64,000 bases of DNA, from the NCBI GenBank assembly GCA_024275975.1, contig JAJRYC010000090.1, positions 54,030-118,029 of the forward strand. The letters are read 5' to 3'. Positions 43,593-52,784 of the stretch are shown piece by piece (the first letter of the stretch is position 1; each line of letters opens with the position of its first letter). The notes under the pieces were generated by a model that searched no databases, was not told the DNA's origin, and worked only from the letters and a program-made list of their open reading frames with translations. The translations under genes were made by a program, and so were the position numbers. Origin of the DNA: Nitrospirota bacterium. Its GTDB lineage: Bacteria > Nitrospirota > Thermodesulfovibrionia > Thermodesulfovibrionales > UBA6898.

Positions 43593-43858
43593 TGTATGAC
43601 CTTGCGGTTAAAGAAGGTCTTGATAAGAAGTTCAGGAAGCTTAAGAAAAAAGACAGGGAAATATTGGCATCAATAGCTAGAAAAGTGCAAGATATACTTG
43701 ATGATCCTTATCGTTTCAAGCCTTTAAGGAAACCATTACAAAACAAGAGAAGAGTTCATGTAGGCGGATCTTCCGTGCTGACATATGAAATTAATGAAGA
43801 AAAAAAGTTAGTAATCTTGCTTGATTTTGACCACCATGACAATATTTATAAAACATAA
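43592..43858 (+). CDS. RelE/StbE family toxin
   Basis: An 88-residue basic protein with the RelE fold signature: LDKKFRKLKKKDREILASI helices, DPYRFKPLRKPLQNKRRVHVG, then SSVLTYEINEEKKLVILLDFDHHDNIY. These match the mRNA-interferase RelE/StbE group. Starts at GTG 43592, overlapping the antitoxin stop. Probably a functional type II module. Confidence 0.82.
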   Translation: MYDLAVKEGLDKKFRKLKKKDREILASIARKVQDILDDPYRFKPLRKPLQNKRRVHVGGSSVLTYEINEEKKLVILLDFDHHDNIYKT

Positions 43859-44129
43859 TTGCTCTCTCATATTTAATCCGTCATCCAGGAAGCACTGAAA
43901 ACACTGGATTCTCGATGTAAGTCCTCGCGAGAGTCGCGTCGACCCGCTCAAAAGACCACGGGAATGATGTAGAACGTAGAACCTTGAACTTCTTTTAATC
44001 TTTTGCCTTTATTCTTGCTATGCGCTCTGCGCTATGCGTCGTAATCCGTTGCGTAGTTGCCGTTCGTTAACGTAGAACATTGAACTTCTTTTAGTCTTTT
44101 TAAGGTGCTAGGCGACATAGGAGGAAGAT
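43859..44129. repeat. Inverted-repeat element and heptads
   Basis: At about 43880-43970 stands a degenerate CGTCAT...GGGAATGATG inverted element, a relative of those at 29.9-30.05 kb. Heptads follow at 43970-43990 and 44067-44085, with GCTCTGC/GCTATGC units at 44020-44040. No gene supported. Confidence 0.6.
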
Positions 44130-44366
44130 ATGAAATGTGTAATTTGTAAGAGTTCTGACATACAAATGAAAATGATTGATGAAGAAGTCAAACTTGGAGA
44201 AGATATTGTGCTTATTCCAATGGAGGTTTTAGTATGTCGGAATTGTGGTGAAAGATATTATGATAGAAAAACCATGCAGAAACTTGAAGCGATCAGGTCA
44301 AAATTGAGAGACAAGGATTTGGAAGTTGAAGATGTTGGCAGAGTTTTACGTGCAAAAGTAGCATAA
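44130..44366 (+). CDS. YgiT-type zinc-finger (MqsA-like) protein
   Basis: A 78-residue protein with two CxxC knuckles, CVICKS and CRNCGE, as in the zinc-binding N-terminus of MqsA antitoxins, and a short helical C-terminus instead of the full Xre domain. Such YgiT-type proteins usually pair with a DUF4258 or MqsR-like toxin, but no toxin gene is visible next to it, so it may be an orphan. AGGAGGAAG lies just before the ATG. Confidence 0.75.
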   Translation: MKCVICKSSDIQMKMIDEEVKLGEDIVLIPMEVLVCRNCGERYYDRKTMQKLEAIRSKLRDKDLEVEDVGRVLRAKVA

Positions 44367-44627
44367 CTTTCAGTCTGCACACTTGAGGTGACATTCTGCT
44401 TTTAATCTTTGCTATTAGTCTGTTACCCTTGAATCTTGTTTTATGTTGTTTGTCCTTTGTCTGTTAACGTTGAACCTTGAACATAGAACGTTGAACATCA
44501 TTTTTTCTTGACCTTTTAGACCTGAATATTTTATTATTAGTTCAATGTCTGAACGCACAGAAGTTGCTTCAAAAACCGGATTGGCATATGTCATGAACCG
44601 GCGGTAGCCTGCCCTAAAACATAAAGA
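44367..44627. repeat. Heptad repeats before four-helix-bundle gene
   Basis: GTTGAAC/CTTGAAC/ATAGAAC heptads at 44464-44496, with related spacers from 44396 on. A 20-codon open frame near 44545 is not supported. Confidence 0.55.
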
Positions 44628-45038
44628 ATGTTCAAAGTTTTACCTCCGAAGCTTAGAAAAATATGCAAATCAGTCGTTTTGAAGACAAAATTTAGATTTC
44701 AAGATCTTGAAATATGGCAATTGGCAATAGAAATTGCCAACGAGCTTTTCGATATTGCGGATGATCTTGAAAAGAAGCGTTTATATCGTTTTGCAGAGCA
44801 ACTCCGTGCTGCTGGAATGAGTATGTCAAACAATATAGCCGAGGGCAGCGGTTCAACCTCGAAGAAGGAGTTTTACCAGTTCCTGAACATTGCTCGCCGA
44901 TCTACCTTTGAAAATGCTAATATCCTAATTCTCTTGGAAAAACGCGACCTCGTCGCTGAAAAAGATATTGAACGGCTTTTATCCCATCTCGACCATTTGT
45001 GTAGAAAAATCACCAACTTCCAGAATACTTTAAAATAA
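44628..45038 (+). CDS. Four helix bundle (23S rRNA intervening-sequence type) protein
   Basis: The product matches the S23/IVP four-helix-bundle family: FRFQDLEIWQLAIEIANELF, RFAEQLRAAGMSMSNNIAEGSGS, EFYQFLNIARRSTFENANIL, closing with HLDHLCRKITNFQNTL. These small proteins are scattered widely near surface-glycan genes and within rRNA intervening sequences; their function is unknown. The first 17 residues before VLKTKFRFQ are atypical, so a TTG at 44679 may be the true start. Neither start has a good ribosome-binding site. Confidence 0.8.
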   Translation: MFKVLPPKLRKICKSVVLKTKFRFQDLEIWQLAIEIANELFDIADDLEKKRLYRFAEQLRAAGMSMSNNIAEGSGSTSKKEFYQFLNIARRSTFENANILILLEKRDLVAEKDIERLLSHLDHLCRKITNFQNTLK

Positions 45039-45195
45039 TATTCTTTGTTTTTAGTCGGTAGTCTGTCGTTGCGCTGCTTTTAGTCTTTAGTCTTTGTTTT
45101 TGCTGTTTTTTTGCTATGCGCTCTGCGCTATGCGTTGTTATCTTTTGCGTCTTTGCCGTTCGTTGCGCTATGCTCCTTTGCTGTTCCTCAGACTT
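45039..45195. repeat. GCTATGC-type repeats
   Basis: Units such as GCTATGC, GCTCTGC, GCGTTGTTATC and GCCGTTCGTTGCG at about 45110-45180. An open frame entering the next gene translates them, but the conserved protein starts at 45196. Confidence 0.55.
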
Positions 45196-45513
45196 ATGGC
45201 TAAAACAGTTGATTTTGTAGTTGTCTTTGATGACGGGGTAAGAAAACGTCACTATCATGAAACTGAAAAAGGCGATGTTATATATTTTGTGGTACAATTG
45301 GAAGTAGAGTTTAAGGGACAATGGAAAGTAGCTATCAGGTATGATTGTTCTCATGGGTTCGCACATATGGATAAATATGATATAAAAGGGAAGCGGACGA
45401 AAAGGCCGTTGAATCTACGTTTTGAAAGCGCTTTAACATATGGAGACTGGGATATCAATGAAAATTGGCAAAAATACAAAGAGGAATTCTTAAGGGGGAT
45501 TAAGGATGAGTAA
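45196..45513 (+). CDS. Small conserved protein, DUF7718-like
   Basis: A 105-residue protein: KTVDFVVVFDDGVRKRHYHE, then YFVVQLEVEFKGQWKVAIRYDCSHGFAHMDKYD, and a C-terminal ALTYGDWDINENWQKY. It resembles a small hypothetical family that travels with a second short gene, as here (8-base overlap with the next gene). The His and Asp residues (YDCSHGFAHMD) could be catalytic, which would fit a toxin, but that is a guess. The ATG at 45196 is preferred because upstream codons only translate repeats. Confidence 0.6.
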   Translation: MAKTVDFVVVFDDGVRKRHYHETEKGDVIYFVVQLEVEFKGQWKVAIRYDCSHGFAHMDKYDIKGKRTKRPLNLRFESALTYGDWDINENWQKYKEEFLRGIKDE

Positions 45514-45766
45514 CTATACAAATTACTTAACGATGCTTTCAACAGAATTCCATAGATACATAATGGAAAATGAAGAAGTTGCAGACAATATTCCCGCCAA
45601 TGCTTTAGTTATATTCCAGGTAGAGGGAGAGGATGATTTTAACGATTGGCACAGAGAGACGTCACTAAAGAACCGTGAAGGAGGTCAGCCAGTGATCTAC
45701 GTTTATGTGAACAAATGGAGAAAACATTCGTCTATTGAAGAATTAAAAGTAGAAGCAGTGGCGTGA
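45506..45766 (+). CDS. Small conserved protein, DUF5647-like
   Basis: An 86-residue acidic protein with NYTNYLTMLSTEFHRYI, the core PANALVIFQVEGEDDFNDW and a closing GGQPVIYVYVNKWRK. This resembles the DUF5647 family. It overlaps the preceding gene by 8 bases, and such overlapping small-gene couples often act as toxin-antitoxin systems. No direct evidence of that activity is visible. Confidence 0.6.
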   Translation: MSNYTNYLTMLSTEFHRYIMENEEVADNIPANALVIFQVEGEDDFNDWHRETSLKNREGGQPVIYVYVNKWRKHSSIEELKVEAVA

Positions 45767-45958
45767 CATCCAGTTTCATTGCCTGGTTTACTCTTTCCCT
45801 TTACGCCTTGTTTTTGTTGGTGCTTTTTCTTTAGTCTTTTATCCTTAAACGCTATGCGCTATGCTGTTAGTCTGTTGCTTTTAGTCCTTAGTTTTTTTTT
45901 TATTCTTTAGTCCTTAAACGCTATGCACTATGCACTATGCGTCTTTTGCTTTTCCATT
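45767..45958. repeat. GCTATGC/ACTATGC-type repeats
   Basis: Repeats of CTTTAGTCTTTTATCC, ACGCTATGC and GCACTATGC units between 45820 and 45950. The regulator gene starts directly after them at 45959. Confidence 0.55.
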
Positions 45959-46276
45959 ATGGACGAGTCCCAATTCAAAACACTTCGCGAATTAGCAAAA
46001 GACGGGACACTCTCGCAGCGTGACCTGTCAAAAAAAATGGGCTTGAGCCTTGGGCGGGCAAACTACCTTGTCAACGCCTTACTCGGAAAAGGATACATCA
46101 AGGCAAACCGTTTTAAGAATACCAAAAACAAGATAGCATATATGTATATGCTTACCCCGAAAGGCGTCAACGAAAAACTGAAACAGACATACGAATTCAT
46201 CGAGAAGAAACTCGATGAATTCAACAGACTCAAGCAGGAGATTAAGACACTTAAACAGGAAACAAAATCACAGTGA
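45959..46276 (+). CDS. MarR-type EPS-associated transcriptional regulator
   Basis: A 105-residue regulator with a winged-helix domain (QFKTLRELAKDGTLSQRDLSKKMGLS...ANYLVNALLGKGYIKANRFK, then a wing KNKIAYMYMLTPKG) and a C-terminal coiled coil (YEFIEKKLDEFNRLKQEIKTLKQE). It matches the small family of MarR-like regulators seen only near exopolysaccharide clusters. Start chosen at ATG 45959; the upstream frame translates repeats. A truncated second copy lies at 47476-47676. Confidence 0.88.
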   Translation: MDESQFKTLRELAKDGTLSQRDLSKKMGLSLGRANYLVNALLGKGYIKANRFKNTKNKIAYMYMLTPKGVNEKLKQTYEFIEKKLDEFNRLKQEIKTLKQETKSQ

Positions 46277-46418
46277 TAAGCTTGAAGGCAGGTAGGCAAC
46301 CAGTACCAGTTTTGTTGTTAGTTTATAGTCTGTAGTTTTTAGTCCGTTGCGTAGTTGCCGTTCGTTAACCTTGAACCTTGAACTTCTTTTAAGGCGCTAT
46401 GCTTTTTTAGGGCACCGA
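46277..46418. repeat. Heptad repeats before the epimerase gene
   Basis: CTTGAAC heptads at 46366-46383 and AGTCCGTTGCGTAGTTGCC-type spacers. No gene supported. Confidence 0.5.
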
Positions 46419-47441
46419 ATGAAACAACACCCCGAAAGTTCTAAGTTAACAGAATCACCCAAGACGTGGCTCATTACCGGTGTGGCTGGCTTTATCGGCT
46501 CAAATCTTCTGGAAGAACTGCTTAAATCAGGACAAAGAATCATAGGGTTGGATAATTTTTCAACTGGACACCGGCATAACCTCGACGATATAAGAGAACA
46601 GATCGGTGATAACGCTTGGAACTTATTTGCATTGCTTGAAGGGGATATTCGCAATCTGGACGATTGTCAAAAGGCATGTGAGGGTGTTGATTATGTCCTC
46701 CATCAGGCTGCGTTAGGCAGTGTTCCCCGCTCCATTGATAATCCTATCGCGACAAACCAGTCTAATATTGATGGTTTCCTCAACATGCTGGTAGCAGCAC
46801 GTGATGCGAAGGTTAAGCGGTTTGTATACGCTGCTTCTTCGTACACATACGGTGACCACCCGGGGCTCCCGAAAAAAGAGGGAATAATCGGCAAGCCCAT
46901 GTCTCCCTACGCAGTCACCAAATATGCCAACGAACTTTATGCGGACATATTTGCCCGCACTTATGGTATGGAGTGTATTGGTCTGAGATATTTCAACGTC
47001 TTTGGACGGCGCCAGGATCCCCACGGAGCCTACGCAGCAGTTATTCCACGCTGGATCGGGGAATTGCTTGAGGATAGAACTCCAACAATTAATGGCGACG
47101 GAGAGACAAGCAGGGATTTTTGCTACATCGACAATGCTCTTCAGGCCAATCTGTTATCAGCTACCACCAAAAACATAAAAGCTCTAAACCAGGTCTTTAA
47201 TGTCGCTGTAGGTGAGCGAACATCTTTAAATAAATTATTCATCACAATCCAGGAAGAACTAGGAAAATATCATAAAAATATTAAGCATATAAAACCTGTA
47301 TATGGTCCTTTCCGTCCAGGTGATGTGAAGCATTCCCTTGCAGATATCACAAAGGCAAACACCCTTTTAGGATATGATCCTGTTTATAATGTGAAAAGGG
47401 GCATGGAAGAAACTGTTTCATGGTTTATTGATAATGGTTAG
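46419..47441 (+). CDS. WbpP/TviC-type UDP-N-acetylhexosamine C4-epimerase
   Basis: Extended SDR protein of 340 residues: NAD-binding [39 protein letters not shown], the YAVTK active-site Tyr-Lys, [21 protein letters not shown] and [12 protein letters not shown], all typical of WbpP-like UDP-GlcNAc/UDP-GalNAc 4-epimerases. The usual SSS before the xYGDH motif reads SSY ([10 protein letters not shown]), a change close to the catalytic Ser. The ATG at 46419 is preferred; upstream in-frame codons only translate repeats. It is flanked by the EPS regulator and that gene's broken copy. Confidence 0.9.
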   Translation: MKQHPESSKLTESPKTWLITGVAGFIGSNLLEELLKSGQRIIGLDNFSTGHRHNLDDIREQIGDNAWNLFALLEGDIRNLDDCQKACEGVDYVLHQAALGSVPRSIDNPIATNQSNIDGFLNMLVAARDAKVKRFVYAASSYTYGDHPGLPKKEGIIGKPMSPYAVTKYANELYADIFARTYGMECIGLRYFNVFGRRQDPHGAYAAVIPRWIGELLEDRTPTINGDGETSRDFCYIDNALQANLLSATTKNIKALNQVFNVAVGERTSLNKLFITIQEELGKYHKNIKHIKPVYGPFRPGDVKHSLADITKANTLLGYDPVYNVKRGMEETVSWFIDNG

Positions 47442-47475
47442 AAAAAGACAAAAGCAACCTGAAGATAAATAATTT

Positions 47476-47676
47476 GTGAACCACTGCTACATCTACATCA
47501 AGACAAGATGGTTTAAGAATACAAAAAACAAGATAGCATATATGTATATTCTCACCCCGAAAGGCATAAACGTAAAACTGAAACAGACATGCAACTTCCT
47601 CGGGAAAAAACTCGATGAATTCAACAGACTCAAGCAGGAGATTAAGACACTTAGGCAGGAAACAAAACCACAGTGA
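47476..47676 (+). pseudogene. Truncated copy of the EPS-associated regulator
   Basis: From 47505 on, the frame encodes RWFKNTKNKIAYMYILTPKG and the coiled-coil end of the regulator at 45959 with few changes (for example KQETKSQ to RQETKPQ), but the DNA-binding half is missing. The nucleotide sequence is also very similar. It is a partial duplication downstream of the epimerase gene. A GTG-started 66-residue peptide could be made but would lack the winged helix. Confidence 0.85.
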
Positions 47677-47986
47677 GGTAGGCCTGTAGGCATGCAGTTC
47701 GTTGTTTTCCGTCTTTTAACGTTGAACCTTGAACGTAGAACGTAGAACTTCTTTTATCCGTTACGTTTTTCTGTTTTTTTGCCATGCGCTATGCGCTATG
47801 CGTCGTTATCTGTTACGCCTTTGCCGTTCGTTAACATAGAACTTTGAACTTCTTTTATCTTTTACGCTATGCCCTCTGCGCTATGTTTTTTCACAAAATG
47901 GATAAACCGAAAAGCCAAAGAAACCAAATAATATTCCAGGGCTGCCCCTGTGGCTGCCTACGCCACATTAGGATGAGATAAACAAA
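47677..47986. repeat. Heptad and GCTATGC repeats before the second small membrane protein
   Basis: GTTGAAC/CTTGAAC/GTAGAAC heptads at 47717-47748, GCTATGC/GTCGTTATC units at 47780-47815 and ATAGAAC/TTTGAAC at 47833-47850. A 27-codon frame near 47899 with CPCGC is not supported as a gene. Confidence 0.6.
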
Positions 47987-48112
47987 ATGAACATTAAGCG
48001 GAAACTCAAGAATTGGCTGAGAGTTTTTTGGGATAAATATTGGGGCATTATTATTGCCCTCTTGTTAGGGGTAATTATTGCTAAATATATTTTCTCCGGG
48101 CTTTTAAAGTAA
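47987..48112 (+). CDS. Small single-helix membrane protein (41 residues)
   Basis: The product has a basic amphipathic N-terminus (NIKRKLKNWLRVF), then one TM helix, WDKYWGIIIALLLGVIIAKY, and a short hydrophobic end. Layout and length match the protein encoded at 42186-42314: basic start, aromatic YW box at the membrane edge, about 20 hydrophobic residues. It lies directly upstream of the pseudaminic-type operon. No ribosome-binding site stands out, so the call rests on the paralogue and codon pattern. Confidence 0.6.
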   Translation: MNIKRKLKNWLRVFWDKYWGIIIALLLGVIIAKYIFSGLLK

Positions 48113-48150
48113 AGCTCTGGAATATTACTGATGATGTTTTAAATACATAA

Positions 48151-50294
<2,144 letters not shown>

Positions 50295-50300
50295 AGGGGG

Positions 50301-50954
50301 GTGGTGGTGGACCATGTAACCGGGCAGCTTAAAAAATGGAGTGGTGGATTTGGAAAAGAGTATACCGAAAGAAATCCATTAACCATACAGGATATGGAAA
50401 ATTCATATAAGAGGAAGTATGGAATTACAAGAACAAATATAAATGAAGAGTTTTTATCCAACATCGATAAGGATACGAAAATTCTTGAGGTGGGTTGCAA
50501 CGTAGGGAATCAACTTGTTTTATTAAAAGAGATGGGTTTCAGAAACTTACATGGAATTGAAATCGCTGCCTATGCATTCGAAATTGCTAAAAGAAGGGTG
50601 GAAAGCGAGGGGATCAGTTTCGTAAAAGGCAGTGCTTTCAATATCCCTTTTAAAGATGAGTTTTTTGATATGGTTTTTACATCGGGTGTACTAATACATA
50701 TCTCACCAGACGATATAAAAAAAGCAGTTTCTGAAATACATCGATGCGCAAAAAAATATATCTGGGGACTTGATTACTACGCGGAGAGTTATCAGGAAAT
50801 CGTATACCGCGGTCAGAAGGATCTCCTCTGGAAAACGGATTTCGCAAAAATTTATACCGAGAAATTTCCCAATTTAAAACTGGTAAAAGAAGAGAGATAT
50901 GTTTATTTAGACCAAAATGGTCACATAGACCAGATGTTCCTGCTGAAAAAATGA
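50301..50954 (+). CDS. Pseudaminic acid biosynthesis-associated methylase
   Basis: A 217-residue class I SAM methyltransferase: ILEVGCNVGNQLVLLKEMG (SAM site), GIEIAAYAFEIAK, KGSAFNIPFKDEFFDMVF and VLIHISPDDI. It resembles the small methylase often found in pseudaminic acid clusters, whose methyl target is not firmly known. Start GTG 50301 with GAGGGGGG upstream. Lies between pseC and the first NeuB-like gene. Confidence 0.8.
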   Translation: MVVDHVTGQLKKWSGGFGKEYTERNPLTIQDMENSYKRKYGITRTNINEEFLSNIDKDTKILEVGCNVGNQLVLLKEMGFRNLHGIEIAAYAFEIAKRRVESEGISFVKGSAFNIPFKDEFFDMVFTSGVLIHISPDDIKKAVSEIHRCAKKYIWGLDYYAESYQEIVYRGQKDLLWKTDFAKIYTEKFPNLKLVKEERYVYLDQNGHIDQMFLLKK

Positions 50955-51007
50955 CCTCTCCATTGAAAGGACGAGGAATTCAGTAGGTTTATCAGGAAGG
51001 TTATACA

Positions 51008-52078
51008 ATGACTGCAAAAATAGGCGAAAAATCAATCGGGTACAACAACCCCACATATATTGTCTTTGAAGCTGGCCCCACGCACACAGGGCTTGAATCG
51101 TCGAAAACACTTGTGGATGCCGCAGCAGAAGCAGGTGCTGATGCTATAAAATTCCAGATGATGTACGTTGACAGGCTCATGGGCGACAAAGAAGTTATAT
51201 TTTCTTATGAAATTCTTACGGGCAAAGGGAAAAAAGCTATTGAGACTATTGAAGAACCCCTTTATGAGATACTCAAAAGACGGGAACTCAAGAAAGAAGA
51301 ATGGAAGGAACTTAAGCAGTACTGCGATAAGAAAGGACTTGCTTTTATTTCGACAGCCATGTTTATAGAGGAAGTAGATTTTTTAGTGGATGAACTCGAA
51401 GTCCCATCCATAAAACTCGCCTCAGGTGACATAAACCACCTGCCACTCATTAGATACATAGCTAAAAAAGATGTGAATATCCAGATAGATACAGGAAGTG
51501 CTGACCTTTGGGAGATCGAAAAAACTATAACTCTTATAGAGTCTGAAGGTAATAGAAACATTATCATCCACCTCTGCCCTACGGGCTATCCTGCGAGACT
51601 TGAGAGTATTAACCTTAGAATGCTCACAACACTGAAAACAATGTTTGAGGATTATGCGATAGCATTTTCTGACCATACCCCTGGCTGGGAGATGGATATT
51701 GCCGCTGTTGCTTTAGGTGCCAACGTTGTGGAAAAAACTATAACTTTCGATAGAACAACAAAAAGCTGTGAGCACATGTTTTCATTGGAACCCAAGGAGG
51801 CACAAAATTTTGTGAACAGTATAAGGGAACTTGAGATAGCCCTTGGTAATTACCGAAGAACAATACTGAAAGAGCTAAAAGAAGGAAGATTAAAAGCAAG
51901 AAGGAGTATATTCTTAAAAAGAGATTTAAACAAGGGTGAAATAATAAGACAACAAGACATAGAGTTCAGAAGGCCAGGATACGGGATAGGCCCCGATGAA
52001 ACTGAACAAGTCATTGGAAGGAGTGTTAGAAAAAAAGTGTTGAAGGAGACAATGCTCAGTTGGGAAGACGTATGTTAA
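51008..52078 (+). CDS. NeuB-family nonulosonate synthase (first of two)
   Basis: A 356-residue NeuB-type enzyme, which condenses an amino-hexose with phosphoenolpyruvate to form a nine-carbon sugar acid. Features: IVFEAGPTHTGLESSKTLVDAA, AGADAIKFQMM, TAMFIEEVDFLVDEL, SIKLASGDINHLPLI, HLCPTGYPA, FSDHTPGWEMDIAAVALGA, and a C-terminal SAF domain (ARRSIFLKRDLNKGEII...GIGPDETEQVIGR). It is clearly divergent from the PseI at 55763, so two different nonulosonates or an altered substrate may be involved. It overlaps the cytidylyltransferase gene by 7 bases. Confidence 0.88.
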   Translation: MTAKIGEKSIGYNNPTYIVFEAGPTHTGLESSKTLVDAAAEAGADAIKFQMMYVDRLMGDKEVIFSYEILTGKGKKAIETIEEPLYEILKRRELKKEEWKELKQYCDKKGLAFISTAMFIEEVDFLVDELEVPSIKLASGDINHLPLIRYIAKKDVNIQIDTGSADLWEIEKTITLIESEGNRNIIIHLCPTGYPARLESINLRMLTTLKTMFEDYAIAFSDHTPGWEMDIAAVALGANVVEKTITFDRTTKSCEHMFSLEPKEAQNFVNSIRELEIALGNYRRTILKELKEGRLKARRSIFLKRDLNKGEIIRQQDIEFRRPGYGIGPDETEQVIGRSVRKKVLKETMLSWEDVC

Positions 52079-52779
52079 AAGAGCAATTCCTCTGCATAAT
52101 ACCCGCCAAAGGTGCTTCGACAAGATTAAAGAAAAAGAATATTGTAAGTCTATGTGGTAAACCGCTTATCTTCTATACCATAGATGCTGCGAGGAAGTCC
52201 GATTTTTTTAAAGACATCATTGTTTCCACGGATGACGAGGAAATCAAGGCAGTTTCTGAATCCTTTGGCGCCGTGGTCCCCTACAAAAGGCCTGAGAAAC
52301 TTTCACATGACCCTGCCGGAGTAGTAGATGTCTGCCTCCATATGATCGAATACCTGGAGGAGCAAGGGAGACACTACGAGGTTCTTTTTATATTACTGCC
52401 TACATCCCCCCTCAGGACAGAGTTGGACATTATGTCTGCATTTGAAATCTACAAGGGTTCCGCAGCAAAGGTACTGATGAGCGTATCGGAATACGAGCAT
52501 ACCCCCTTTGCTGCCTTGAAGCTGGACGACAGTGGCTCCCTGTCGCCCTACTTTCCTGAATATATAGGTATGAAAAGCCAGGAAATGCCAAAGGCTTACA
52601 GAGCAAATGGTGCGATAACAATAATTGACATTAAGGAGTTTAAGAAACAAAGATTATACTATTTTTGTCCAATGGCAGCCTATATTATGCCGTGGGAAAG
52701 GTCTATAGATGTGGATAACTACAATGACCTGAAACTTGCAGAATATATTATTAGCTATAAACAAAAAGATACTCTCTAA
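52072..52779 (+). CDS. pseF: CMP-nonulosonate cytidylyltransferase, PseF-like
   Basis: NeuA/PseF-type enzyme that activates the nine-carbon sugar with CTP. 235 residues: CIIPAKGASTRLKKKNIVSLCGKPLI (nucleotide-binding loop), IIVSTDDEEIKAV, RPEKLSHDPAGVVDV, LLPTSPLRT and VDNYNDLKLAEYI. The ATG at 52072 overlaps the upstream stop; a TTG four codons earlier is possible. PseF rather than NeuA is chosen from context (pseB, pseC, pseG, pseI). Confidence 0.9.
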   Translation: MLKEQFLCIIPAKGASTRLKKKNIVSLCGKPLIFYTIDAARKSDFFKDIIVSTDDEEIKAVSESFGAVVPYKRPEKLSHDPAGVVDVCLHMIEYLEEQGRHYEVLFILLPTSPLRTELDIMSAFEIYKGSAAKVLMSVSEYEHTPFAALKLDDSGSLSPYFPEYIGMKSQEMPKAYRANGAITIIDIKEFKKQRLYYFCPMAAYIMPWERSIDVDNYNDLKLAEYIISYKQKDTL

Positions 52780-52784
52780 AGGAC

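Noticed and set aside
47899..47982. A 27-codon frame with a CPCGC motif.
   Set aside because: Too short, no ribosome-binding site, no paralogue; it is probably spacer before the small membrane protein.
41075..48150. A CRISPR array, suggested by the many short repeats.
   Set aside because: Repeat units are 7 bases long, irregularly spaced and divergent, with no uniform spacers and no cas genes.
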